Of a DNA stretch of 64,000 bases, positions 1 to 10,513 are shown one piece after another. The notes beneath the pieces were generated by a model, which saw only the letters and a list, made by a program, of their open reading frames with translations, made no database searches and was not told where the DNA came from. Every line of letters begins with the position of its first letter. Position 1 is the first letter of the stretch. Both the position numbers and the translations under genes were made by a program. This stretch comes from Caenorhabditis elegans (taxonomy: Eukaryota > Nematoda > Chromadorea > Rhabditida > Rhabditidae). The stretch lies in the NCBI RefSeq assembly GCF_000002985.6, contig NC_003283.11, positions 2,356,001-2,420,000 of the forward strand, written 5' to 3'.

Positions 1-618
1 CCTGGCACAACGCCAACTGCGGTGAACAGGACGGCGGCTCCGATGCCTTGCAGAACTCTACACAGGAATGATGTGTAGAAGCCGACGGAGACAGCCAGTG
101 GGAATAGAAATGATCCGAGCCCGGAGATGAAGCCGGATATTGTTTGAGTGTTGCGAAGACCGATGGAGCTTATTTGAGGTACTGATGGTACAAGGCCTAT
201 AAGTCCACCGATAGCTACTCCCGAGAAGAGTAGCGATTTTTCAGTACTTCGCTCGAACCAATGGGTTTCTGAAATTTCTTACATTACAAAAAAATTGAAG
301 ATCGGAAATTTGCAAACCTGTGGAATTATGGAACATATGGAAATCCTCTACAATATCGTCCATACAAATTACAGTAAAATTCAATGTTAACGTGTTCATC
401 TGCATGAATGTTAAGCAGATTAATCTGAAATCAATCTGATCAATCGGGCAGGCACGTAGACAGGTAGACGTGCCTGCCTATTTTAAAACTCACGTCAAAA
501 CCATTACATAAATCCTGGTCCTATTCCAAAACACAAAACTTGACGTTTTTCGCACTTGCGGGAATTCGAAGCCTGTTATCATATCTTTTGGATCCTTGCA
601 ATTTGTGATCGACGCCAT
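1..618 (-). CDS. SLC17-family anion transporter A (5' part only; runs off window)
   Basis: Major facilitator transporter of the SLC17 (sodium-phosphate / vesicular anion) type, expected to be a 12-helix membrane protein. Exons by frame and splice sites: 494-618 (ATG at 618), 318-424, and 268 to beyond base 1. The first exon encodes a cytosolic N-terminus ending in a KTSSFVFWNRTR motif shared with copies C and D. The second encodes TM1 and NFTVICMDD; the third begins ETHWFERSTEKSLLFSG and contains RVLQGIGAAV, the TM4 signature region. Exon phases (2, then 1) match those of copies C and D. The reading frame is open throughout. The 3' half lies outside the window, so intactness cannot be judged. 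No trans-splice acceptor is obvious before the ATG. Substrate unknown. Confidence 0.85.
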
Positions 619-1142
619 TTTTCCACAAAAAAACCATATAACTTTTCTAGCATAATATACCCACTGTAACCCCTAAAGTTGGACGAATTGTCATCAGAAT
701 CAAAAGTTTGCCAATTTGCATACTACACTCGCAACGAATACCACAGGAAAACGACAATGAATGTTTGAACTAGTATGTATTAGCCACGGTGTGGATTTTT
801 TTAACGAAAATTGAAAAAACATGTTCCAAAAACTATCAGTCTGTGATTGATCTAGAACACTGCTGAAAATGATTGCAAAAAATTCCAATCAAGCAGTAAA
901 TTTTTTTAAACAAAACGCTCTCTTTTCCTATTAATAATTTAAATTTGTGAAATAAAATAGGGATTTTTAAGTTTAAAATTTCCGGTCGCTTGTTTTTTTA
1001 ATAGTCCAAAATGATCGAATTTCATAATACTCCAAAAATTGTCAGATTGTTCAAAACTTTCTGTCAAAGTTTGCCAAATTTTTCGAAAAATATGCAGTTT
1101 TTTGAGTGAGTTCGAGAATTTTGGCAAGTTTGACTGTTTAAA
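619..1142. other. AT-rich intergenic DNA
   Basis: Start of the space between transporter A and the astacin gene. It holds short AT-rich open frames without recognisable motifs; I see no gene. It includes the upstream region of gene A. Confidence 0.6.
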
Positions 1143-2342
1143 TCAGGGGCAATTGCCGTCCGGCAAATTTTTTTGTTGACAAATCCGGTTTGGCGATTTG
1201 CATGTAGGTTTTTTTCCGGCAAATTGCCGATTTGCCGTTTGCCGAATATCAATTTGCCGGAAGGTTTTAGAGGAATTTTCAATATGACAGAAATACAGTG
1301 CCGGCCAATATTCTATTCGTTTTCGGGTTTTCGGTGATTCGCTTGAGTTGTTCAAACACGTGTAACTCAAAAACTATAACAGCTAGGAAAATATTTTCAA
1401 TTAACAAAATGTTGCCGGTTAATTTATCTTCATTTTCCATGTTGCCGAATTTTCATAACTTTGTTGAGGAAAAAGTTATAGCAGCTGACATCCGGCGGGT
1501 TGGTATTTTGACAGTAATTGTTAAGTGACGCACAACTTTAAAACTAGATGTTTTCATAAAACAAAGATAAAGAAAAAAAAATGTTAAACCTACAATAGAA
1601 GGGTAAGAATTGACAACATTTTCTCATAATGCATGCAATATATTTTGAAATCAAATTCTAAGTTGAAAAACTTTTATACGTGTTGAAACTATTCGCATTT
1701 TAAGTTTTTCATGTGAAAACTGCTCTGTGAAAAATTTGAATTCAATTTTCAGAACATGCTTCAAATTTCGAAATTTGTGCTTCATTTTAATTGTTTTTAT
1801 AGAATCTCCTGGTCTATTTAAAAGAAAATAGCACATTGCAAAACGTAAAACGCTTCATGGAGATTGTTTTCTCATTAAACTTTGTTTCTTTAAAACATCT
1901 AGTTTCAAAGTTGTGAGTCATTTAGAAATTCAAGTCAAAAACGAACCCGCCGGATGTCGGCTGCTGTAATTATTTTTGGAAAAGAGTTATGCTATTTTTA
2001 AAAAATAAAAAATGTAGAAAAAGTAATCGGCAACATATTGTTAGTTTGAAATATTTTTCTAACTATTACAGTTTTCTAGTTACACGTGTTTGAACAACTC
2101 AATCTAATCACCCACAACCCGAAAACGAATAGAATATTGGGCGGCACTGTACTTAAAACTGTGCCTTTTTGAAATTTTTTTCCCCATTGTCTTTAGATCA
2201 TAGAATTCGCTCACTTTTCAAAATAAATGTAGGAACACTTATAGGATGCGTACAATTTTGCCGATTAAAATTGACCTTCTTTTTTCGGTAACTGCCGGTA
2301 TTCAGGCAATTTGCCGATTTGCCGATTTGCCGTTTATCCCTG
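1143..2342. repeat. R2 repeat copy split by a later foldback insertion
   Basis: Outer arms are GGCAAATTGCCG-type sequence (1143-1275 and about 2290-2342). The conserved R2 core (CTTAAAACTGTGCCTTTTTG, then a CTTTTCAAAATAAATGTAGG stretch, then GCCGATTAAAATTGA) resumes at 2152. The core is interrupted at 1296-2149 by a separate element. Confidence 0.8.
1296..2149. mobile_element. Tc1/mariner-like non-autonomous foldback element
   Basis: The two ends are inverted: 1296 onward reads CAGTGCCGGCCAATATTCTA, and the complement of 2149 backward reads CAGTGCCGCCCAATATTCTA. The arms stay similar for about 260 bp. Each end abuts a TA (1294-1295 and 2150-2151), the target duplication of Tc1/mariner transposons. 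The terminal CAGTGC(T/C)GGCC resembles the Tc1 terminus. No transposase frame is visible, so it would need an enzyme supplied in trans. It interrupts an R2 core, so it inserted after that R2 copy. Confidence 0.75.
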
Positions 2343-2748
2343 GTTGAAATACAAAAGATAAAAAGTCAGAATATAAAAGTCATGGAAATTTTTCTTTGTC
2401 CGACATCTAGAATTGTAATAAGTGTTCACCATTTTTGACTTTGAATAAAACAATTTTTTTTAATCCAATTTTTTAATTATGATTTTCAAACCTTGTTGCA
2501 CTGTATGAACAGTTTTTATAATTTTTCTTGCTAACAATGCTCCATATGAAAACCTGAAAATAGTCTACTTTATAGACTATAATAATCTTCAGTTTTTGAA
2601 ATTAACCTCCACTTGATATATTTTTTTCAATTCCAATTGTTTTTCATTTTTCTTGAAAAATAGTAAAGATAACCTCTCCGTACTTCATTCACTTTTTTCC
2701 TGTACTCTGCTTTCCGCGTCTTTTATTATTCTTATTTTTCTTTTTCAC

Positions 2749-4543
2749 ATGATTGTACTAGCAATGACCGTTCCTAAAGTGCATCTGATGCGAATCCCGC
2801 ATGATCTTCAAGAATCGGAGGCCTACAGAACCGGTACTTAAACGGAGAGGCATTTCTGAAAATAATGTGAGCTTGTTTCTTGCATCTTACTTTTAAATAA
2901 AAAATATATTCCATGATTTTCCCTTTACTACTGACATTAATACTACCAAATTTCGTAGCTCCAAAAGTTCTCGAGCCTGAAAAAGACGATGAAATCGCAG
3001 TGAGTACTCAAAGAGAAAAAACTTTTTTTGACATGAAATTGGTACAACAAAATTAATTTTCAAAATAAATAAATATTCGAGTACTTTAGCAGTGGAGATT
3101 CGGTCTAAAAGTTTCCAAAATCCGATTGGAAAAATCTGAGTTTTCACCACTTTTTTACACATTGAAAATTTTCAACAATTTTTGTAAATTTTAACTATAA
3201 TATTTTGTCATTTTAGCAATTTTTAGCAATTTAAAAAATGCAAATTTCAGATCTTAACAAAGCTGCCAACATTTGAGCCATCAAAGTATGGCCATATTAA
3301 TATTCCCTTAAGAAAGAAACGAGGAATCGCTCTCCATCCTTTGCAATGGGCATCGTAGTAAGTGAACCAATGGTGTGCGGCAATTGCCGTTCGGCAAATT
3401 TGGCAAATCGGCAAGTTACCGGTTTGCCCATTTGCTGGAAATTTTCATTTTCGGCGAATTGCCGGTTTGCCGATTTTCCGGAAATTTTCAATTTCGGCAA
3501 TTTTCCCGATTTGCCGTTTGCGGGATATCAGATTTGCCGGAAATTTTTAGAGGAATATTTTACAAGACGAAAACACTTTAAACTGGGTCTTTTTGAAATG
3601 TTTTCCGTTTTTTAAACATATTTTCATATAATTTATTTACTTTTCAAAATAGATGTATGAACATTCATTGGTTGCGTACAGTTTTGCCGATTGAAATTTA
3701 AATTCTGAAATTTCCGAAAAAAAAGTGCACACCCACACTTTGCCGAAAATTCTCGGCAATTGCCGTTTTTCGGGCATATACGGCAAATCGACAATTTTCC
3801 GGTTTGCCGGTTTGCCAATTTGCCGAAAATTTTCAATTCCGCCATTTTTGCCGATTTGCCGATTTGACGATTTTATGTTATTTTTCTCATTTTCCAGTCT
3901 CTGGCCAAACGCAGAAGTTCCATATGATATAGCCACCCATTACACTTCCACTGAAAAATCAATAATTCTATCTGCAATGGAAGCATTCAAAAATGTCACC
4001 TGTGTCAGGTTCCGTCCCCGTGCTGCAACTGACAAGCATTATCTTCAAATTAATAAGTACTTTAACGTAGAACGCTGCTTTTCCTATATAGGCCGTCAAA
4101 GCAGCCGCACGCTTTTTGGAACTCCTGAAGGAAACGTCGAGACCCGAATGAGACTCGATCCCGCATGCCTTCGCGGCAATGGACGTGGAATTGTGATGCA
4201 TGAGTTGATGCACATCCTAGGATTCTACCACGAGCATCAGAGAGACGATCGGGACCGTCGCATCGTTGGATCAGCTGTGCATTATAATTTCAAGATCTAT
4301 CGCCGTGCCAAGACATTATATATGGGCGCTTACGATGCCAATTCAATTATGCACTACAACTTCCAAAATCTTCCTTGGCAGAGGAGAGATCATTTTTCGA
4401 CGTCGGATATTATTAACATAAATACTTTTTACAAGTGCAAGAACCTATTGAGCAGTAAACTTGCTCCGAAAGTCCCTATTAGTCCTACTTCAACTAGTAC
4501 TACAGCCATTACTACAACAAATACTACTACCACTAAATTATGA
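2749..4543 (+). CDS. Astacin-family zinc metalloprotease (nas-type)
   Basis: Secreted zinc endopeptidase of the astacin (M12A) family, 292 aa. Exons: 2749-2833, 2959-2999, 3251-3357, 3898-4543; phases join exactly. A pro-region ends in a basic RKKR (residues 63-66), a likely furin-type cleavage site, before a mature chain starting GIALHPLQW. The catalytic motif HELMHILGFYHEHQRDDRD is at residues 179-197, with three zinc histidines and catalytic Glu180. The Met-turn SIMHY is at 227-231, with the Tyr zinc ligand. The four domain cysteines (113, 138, 168, 258) are all present. After residue 259 there is only a short Thr/Ser-rich tail, with no EGF, CUB or TSP domain. Oddities: the ATG used gives no clear signal peptide. 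A strongly hydrophobic in-frame stretch just upstream (about 2677-2748) lacks an ATG, so a further 5' exon is possible. I recall nas-2 as a short chromosome V astacin but cannot verify that this is it. Confidence 0.88.
3375..3875 (+). repeat. R2 repeat in astacin intron 3
   Basis: Arms rich in TTGCCGGAAATTT/AATTCCGGCAA flank the conserved R2 core (about 3545-3720: GGAATATTTTACAAGACG, AGATGTATGAACATTC, GTACAGTTTTGCCGATTG). It fills nearly all of the 540 bp intron. Confidence 0.85.
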
Positions 4544-4651
4544 GTGATAAGATTAAAAAAAGGACTAATTTCTTTCCCAACATTTTTTCCTTGGTACTCA
4601 TTTTTGTCTAATTTATATCTAATTTATATGATCTCAAGTTTTGGTGTTTCA

Positions 4652-4657
4652 AATAAA
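4652..4657 (+). terminator. Poly(A) signal of astacin gene
   Basis: AATAAA 109 nt after the stop codon, followed by AT-rich DNA; a second AATAAA-like run follows directly. Confidence 0.55.
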
Positions 4658-5645
4658 AATAAATTTTTAATTTTTAAATATAATAAATTTTTAAAAAAAC
4701 TTTGGAAAATGAACAGTATTTATTTAAACATTTCTAGACCAACGGACGTCCGGTCTGGTTAAACAAGGCGTCAGGTGTCTTAGAAAAACCGGTTGTTCAT
4801 TTTCCCAGACAAACAATAGACAAAGGTATAACAACATTTTTGTTAGACGGGGTTGGTGGGAGAGAAAAAACAGTTTCAGACAATTTTTTGATATTAAAAA
4901 CTTGATGTGATGCCGGTTAAACCTCAAAAATAAACAATTTACTATTATTTCATTCGATTTGGCAATGCAGGCATGGAAACGCCTGCCTCGCCTGCCTTTT
5001 GGGGACGTACGACGGCCTCCCGTTTTTGTATAGTACGACGCGGAACCGAAAAATGTCGGGCGCTGCGAAGTTTCACTGTGTGGTGCAAACACCAAGTCTT
5101 TGATTTCAGCTCAAATTGCAAAAACAAACAATTTTTTTAATGATTTCAAACATTTTTTTTTCTAGTTTATGAATGACTCAACACAGGGTGGGCGGCAATT
5201 GCCGTTTGGCAAATCGGCAAATTGCCGATTTGCCGATTTGCCGGAAATTTTCATTTTCGGCAAATTGCCGATTTGCCGTTTGCCGGATATCAGATTCGCC
5301 GGAAGTGTTCATAGAAATTTTTTTTTAAGAGGGAAACACTTAAAACTGTGTCTTTTTGAATTTTATCCGGCAAGTTCGGCAAATCGGCAATTTGTCGGTT
5401 TGCCGGTTTGCCGGAAATTACAATTCCGGCAATTTCGATTTGCCGGACAAATTGTTTGCCGCCCACCCCTGACTTATTTATAAAAATATCTGTTCCGTTT
5501 CTCTGTTTGTTTTTGAACGTCACGCCCAACGTCATTAAGAATTGTCGGCGGAGAACGTCGTGGTGAGATCCATTTTGGCGGGAATTCAAATTTCTTCAGA
5601 AAATTTTGGCTGGTTTAACATATATTGAAAAATTCGAAAAGCTTC

Positions 5646-5651
5646 TTTATT
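5646..5651 (-). terminator. Poly(A) signal of SLC17 B
   Basis: AATAAA on the minus strand (TTTATT on plus), about 76 nt past the stop codon of copy B. Confidence 0.5.
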
Positions 5652-6589
5652 TTTCAAAATTTTTCACACAATATACATGAATACAACATTTCCACTAATT
5701 CCTCAAATTTATCATTACCAAAGTAACTAGCTTCGACATGATTCCACCGTCTTCTTCTTGGTATAGTCTGCGGCATCTGATTTGGTGAGGAATGGGAACC
5801 CGACCGTGCACACAATTATGATTGCACTGATCACCAGGAAAAGCGTTGTCCACTGAAAATTTGTTGTTCTTGAATTTAATTTCAGACTCTATAATTTCAG
5901 GTACCTGCGCTGGAGTGTTATCCGGGCAAATAATCCCCACTATTACTGGAGCCAAAAATTGAACCAAGTAAGTTGTAAACGAGATTACGGCAATTGCAAA
6001 ATGAACGTGTTGGAGGCAACGCTAAATGAAAAAAAAAACCTTCTTTTTTTTAAATTTAAAATCAGATTTTTATTACCAATTGCACAACTTTAAAAACTCC
6101 CATCACATTCATTCCGGACGATACAATCGCAAAATTGAACGCAATTTGAGCAATTAACCGATTCGTGGTAAAAGCCATTACAAGTAACCCGGCGACGAAT
6201 CCAATTTGAGAGGTTGCAGCGAAAAATACGAATCGAGACTGAAATTTTGTATTTAGTAATATATATTTTAAGTTCAAGTTCCAACCTTTTCCGATAAGAA
6301 AGACAACTTGTCTGAAATCTTGCCGGCTGCAAACTTGATAATCGCTGATAGAATAAATGGAAGAGCTGACAAAAATCCAGTTTCCCTTACATCGAACTTG
6401 AGTATTTCTCGGAGATAAGTTGGGCCGTAAAGAGACAGGGAATATAGGCCGACAAAGCCTCCAAAACAAGTGATCCAAGTGATAAGAACAGTTGGGTCGG
6501 TGCAAATGGCAAGGTACCTTGACAATTTTGCCGCTGGAGATTTTTTCAAGTTCCTTTTGCGATACATTTCTGGAAATTGTTTTTTTTTG

Positions 6590-7090
6590 AATTTTCCGCA
6601 AAAATGTTTCTCAAAAATTTGAATTTTCCGCCAAAATGTTGAAAATTGTGAATATCCGGCAATTTTTTTTTCCAATTTGAATTTCCTTTCAAAATTTTTT
6701 CTCAGAAAATTTGAATTTCCCGCCAAAATTTTTTCTTAGAAATTTCAAATTTCCCGCCAAAGTTCTTTTCTCAGAAAATTTGAATTTCCCGCTAAAAAAA
6801 TTTTCTCAAAAAATTTGAACTTCACGTCAAAAATTTTTTCTTATTATTAGAAAAGTCAAATTCCCCGCCAAAATTCTTTTCTCAAAAAATTTTAATTTCA
6901 CGCCATAAAAATTTCCAAAGAAATTAGACTCTCCCGCCATAATGTTTTTGAAAAAATATATGATTTTTCGCTAATATTTTTTATCAAAAAATTTGCATAT
7001 CCGGCCAAACGTGTTTTTTTTCTGAAAATTTGAATTTTCCGCAAAAAAATTTTCTCCGGAATTTTGAATTTCTATTTTTCTCAAAATATT
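6590..7090. repeat. Degenerate ~32 bp tandem repeat in SLC17 B intron
   Basis: Repeated units of the type TTTCTCAGAAAATTTGAATT followed by TCCCGCCAAAA. About fifteen diverged copies lie in the intron between exons 3 and 4 of copy B, and scattered relatives continue to about 7800. Confidence 0.7.
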
Positions 7091-7105
7091 TGATTTGCCG
7101 AAAAT

Positions 7106-7279
7106 AGAGTGTCTCATTTCGGCTTGATCTACGTAGATCTATTAAAATGCGGGAGAAGAGACGCATAGTTCTCAACTGATTTTGCATGGTTAAAAACGTG
7201 CTGACGTCACATTTTTTTGGGCAAAAAAATCCCGAATTTTTGTTAGATCAAACCGTGATGGGAAAGTCTGGCATCACGT
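7106..7279 (+). repeat. R1 element, copy 1
   Basis: First copy of the commonest repeat here, about 180 bp. In the orientation called plus it carries: end sequence GTGTCAGAGTGTCTCATTTC, a GATCTACGTAGATC palindrome, AAAAATGCGGGAGAAGAGAC, GTTAAGAACGTGCTGACGTC, TTCCCGCATTTTTTGTAGAT, and an end near CCTGACACCACGTG. The terminal parts are inverted copies of one another. No coding capacity. Confidence 0.85.
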
Positions 7280-7458
7280 GAACCAGTGCGCCCGCACTCT
7301 TATTTTGTCGGCTGCTTGACTTTTGAAGAAGATTTTCTCCAGAATTTTGAATTTACATTTTTCTCAATATATTTGAAATGCAGCCAATATTTTTCTCGGA
7401 AAATTTGAATTTTCCACCAAAATTTATCTCTTCACAAAGAACAATTTCGGAAAAACAC

Positions 7459-7631
7459 GTGGTGTCAGAGTGTCTCATGTCAGCTTGATCTACGTAGATC
7501 TACAAAAAATGCGGCAGTTCTCAACTGATTTGGCATGGTTAAAAACGTGCTGACGTCACATTTTTTTGGGCAAAAAAATCCCGAATTTTTGTTAGATCAA
7601 ACCGTGATGAGACAGCCTGCCATCACGTGAA
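7459..7631 (+). repeat. R1 element, copy 2
   Basis: Direct repeat of copy 1 about 350 bp further on. The flanking GTGAACCAGTGCGCCCGCAC and TTTTGTCGGCTGCTTG are also repeated, so the two came from a local tandem duplication. Confidence 0.85.
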
Positions 7632-8333
7632 CCAGTGCGCCCGCACTCTTATTTTGTCGGCTGCTTGGCTTTTGAAGTAGGAACAATTTTCGTTAGAAAA
7701 TAATTTTTGAAAACTATTTTCTTATTGAAATTGCCCGCGAAATTTTTCTCAAAAAAATCGAATTTCTAGTCGAACTTATTTTTAAAAATGTTTAATTTCT
7801 AGGCAATTTTTTTAATTTTCAAAACATGCCTGTGCAAACTTGGGTCATCCTTATAAGAAATCCAAAAGACAATGAACATAATAAAAGTCAATCCTCCAAA
7901 AAGATAATAAATCGACCTCCATCCCAATGCCGATTCACAAAGTAGCCCGGATACCGGCATACAAATAATATTACTCAATTGAAGAGCACATGACAAAATT
8001 GCCATAAAAGTGTTCGCCTCGTTCCTCGGAGCCCATACATTTGGCACCACGCCAACCGACGTGAACATGACAGCTGAGCCCATTCCTTGAAGGATTCTGC
8101 AGAGTAGTGTTGTGTAGAAACCAATTGAAACAGCGAGAGGGAATAAAAGTGCACCGAATGCGGAAATCAAGCCAGATATGGTCTGAACATTTCGAAGGCC
8201 GAGTGCATTGATGAGGGGTACCGATGGGATCAGGCCAATCAGGCCACCAATTGCTACACCCGAGAAGAGTAGCGATTTTTCAGTGTTTCTCTGAAACCAG
8301 TGAGTGGCTGAAAAAACATCCACCTATTACGAT

Positions 8334-8492
8334 TTTACCTAAAAAAAATGCGGGAATTTTTTGCCTAAAAAAGTGTGACGTCAGCAAGTTCTTAACCATG
8401 CAAAATCAGTTGAGAACTCTGCGTCTCTTCTCCCGCATTTTTTGTAGATCTGTGTAGATCAAACCGAAATGCGACACTCTAACACCACGTGA
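8334..8492 (-). repeat. R1 element, copy 3 (one end truncated)
   Basis: Inverted relative to copies 1 and 2; it ends in ACACCACGTG. Internal TGACGTCA intact. Lies in the intron before exon 3 of SLC17 B. Confidence 0.8.
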
Positions 8493-8944
8493 ATTAACGG
8501 AGCGCGTTTTCTGACACCTCACAAACTATTCGTTTTACGGGAAATCGGTTTATTTTGATTAATACTATTGTTGAGAAGCTTTATACAAATCGGAAATGTG
8601 TAAAAATTGAAAGATTTGGCCGAAACATGAAAATAACCGCCAGTTTTTCAATTTCAGGATTGTAGAATATCTCATTTTGTAGAGCAAATTTTTAAAGTAG
8701 TTTGGCAAAATTTAAAATCTAATAATTCAATTTTTAATAACAAATATATTTTAAAAATAACAAAAATAACGAAACAAAATTTTTTTTTTCGTTTCTCCAG
8801 TTTTTTTTAGGCGTTTTTTCGTGGTGTCTCATTTTTGCAAAACTTTCAGTTTTGCCCAATTTTTCTAATTGTACAAATTTTCGATTTATATAATACTTCT
8901 CAACAATATGATGAATCAAAAATAGCAATCAACCGATTTTCTGT

Positions 8945-9262
8945 TTAAAAAAATTGCCGGAATGCAAAATTTTTTGACGATAAATCGGCAAATCGGCAAT
9001 TTGCCGATTTGCCGGTATGCCTGCAATTTTCATTTTTGGCAATTTGCCGATTAAAGTTGAAATTCTGAAATTTCCAAAAAAATGTGCAAACCCACACTTT
9101 GTCGTTTTTCCGGCAAATTTGGCAAATAAGCAATTTGCCAAACTTGCCGGAAATTTTCAATACGGCAATTTGGTGATTTACCGATTTGGCGGAAATTTTC
9201 AAATCCGGCAATTTGGTGATTTGCCGGTTTGCCGAAAAAAAGTCATTTGCCACCCATCCCTG
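8945..9262. repeat. R2 repeat in SLC17 B intron
   Basis: TTTGCCGATTTGCCGG-type arms around a short core (TTTCCAAAAAAATGTGCAAA). Open on several frames only because of the repeat. Confidence 0.8.
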
Positions 9263-9684
9263 CTCAGTAGTTTGTGAGGTGTCAGAAAACGCGCTCTAAT
9301 GATAATGAACCTTTAAGGAGCTCGTGTAGTAATAATTCACTAACCTGTGTAGTTAGTGAGTAGGTTATAATTTTCCACAACATCCTCCATACAAATCACA
9401 GTAAAGTTGAACAGCAGCGTGTTGATCTGAATAAACGTTAAGCAGGCTAATCTGAAATTTCCTACTCTTTAATAATAATTTTTTGGAGTCGAACTTACGT
9501 CAAAATCATAATGAACATCCTCGTTTTGTTCCAGAATACAAAACTCGAAGTTTTCCGAATTTTCGGTAGCCTGCCATCCGATGTTGTTGGGTGAACTTCA
9601 CAGTTTTCGGACACGTTTCTGAAATATATTCATTGGAATTTCACGCAAAAAAGTTTCTCCAAAAATCTGAATATTACCGGTACT

Positions 9685-9875
9685 GAGAGTGTAGATAGTG
9701 GAAGAGACACAGACATACCGAGACCCAAGGGGCGGGGCGCGGGAAGAGACGCTTTGTGTCGATTTACGGAGTTTTCCTAGTTGTCATCATTTCGTAAATC
9801 GACACAAATCGTCTCCCGCCCCTTGGGTCCCGGGATGTCTGTGTCTCTACAACTATCTACAATCTCTGTACCCTG
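9685..9875. repeat. Foldback element with GC-rich arms
   Basis: Arms GGAAGAGACACAGACAT...GACCCAAGGGGCGGGGCGCG and their complement (CGCCCCTTGGGTCCCGGGAT...GTCTGTGTCTC) flank a GTAAATCGACACAAATCGTC centre. A TA lies just outside each apparent end. A relative lies at about 60140-60332. Confidence 0.75.
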
Positions 9876-9929
9876 GTAATATTCCATTTGAATTTAAAAA
9901 CATTTTTAAGTTTATTTTAATTTGTGCAC

Positions 9930-10113
9930 ATGTTGTCAGAGTGCCTCATTTCGGTTTGATCTACGCATATCTACAAAAAATGCGGGAAACGAGACGCAGA
10001 GTTCTCAACTGATTTCGCATAGTTAAGAACGTGCTGACGTCACATATTTTTGGGCAAAAAATTTCCGCGTTTTTTGTAGATCAAATCGTAATGGGACAAC
10101 CTGACACCACGTG
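9930..10113 (+). repeat. R1 element, copy 4
   Basis: Near-full-length copy ending in ACACCACGTG, TGACGTCA intact. Confidence 0.8.
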
Positions 10114-10253
10114 CTTGTAGCCAAAATTTTTCTCATAAAATTTGAATTTTCCGCCAAAATGTATCTCGAAAACGTGGATTTCTTGCAAATAATTTTTGAT
10201 ACATTTGAACTTCCTGTCATTTTTCCATAACTTTTTTCCTTTTTTTTCAACTT

Positions 10254-10388
10254 TTTTCCCCCAGAAAAATGTGACGTCAGCACGTTCTTAACCATGCGAA
10301 ATCAGTTAAGATCTCTGCGTCTCTTCTTCCGCATTTTTTGTAGATCTGCGTAGATCAAGCCGAAATGAGACACTCTGGCACCACATGA
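10254..10388 (-). repeat. R1 element, copy 5 (truncated)
   Basis: Inverted copy lacking one end; TGACGTCA intact. It directly follows the last exon seen of SLC17 C. Confidence 0.75.
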
Positions 10389-10513
10389 GAAACTTGAATT
10401 TCGGGTTAAAATTTATTTCAAAAAATTGTACTTCCCGAAAAAATGTATTTTTAGAATCTGAATTTCCGTCAATCTTTAAAAAAAATATTTGAAAATTTGA
10501 GTTTCGCGCCAAC

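Larger units (their letters stand above)
4544..5726. repeat. Tail-to-tail intergenic region with an R2 copy
   Basis: The 3' ends of the astacin gene (+) and SLC17 B (-) face each other here. An R2 copy lies at about 5190-5470. A short GGACGTCCGG palindrome lies near 4743. Open frames in the R2 copy are repeat artefacts; I see no gene. Confidence 0.7.
5727..9618 (-). pseudogene. SLC17-family transporter B, frameshifted and start-less
   Basis: All seven exon homologues of copy D are recognisable: 9499-9618, 9345-9451, 7830-8307, 6286-6569, 6077-6238, 5905-6021 and 5727-5852. Five of them have exactly D's lengths (107, 478, 162, 117, 126). Two defects stand out. First, exon 4 is 284 nt against 301 in D: a 17 nt deletion after KISSGKIVK (near 6520) throws the YLAICTDPTVLITW stretch out of frame. 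Second, at the position of D's ATG, right after the TTTCAG acceptor-like site, B reads ACG. The local length differs by 2 nt and no in-frame upstream ATG precedes a stop. The donor after exon 3 is AG|GCATGT rather than GT. Everything else is open, so the loss looks recent. An alternative start or splice form could rescue part of it. Confidence 0.75.
9619..10513. repeat. Intergenic region between SLC17 B and C
   Basis: Contains a 190 bp foldback (about 9685-9875) and two R1 copies. None of SLC17 exons 4-7, which copy C would need, is present here. Confidence 0.75.
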
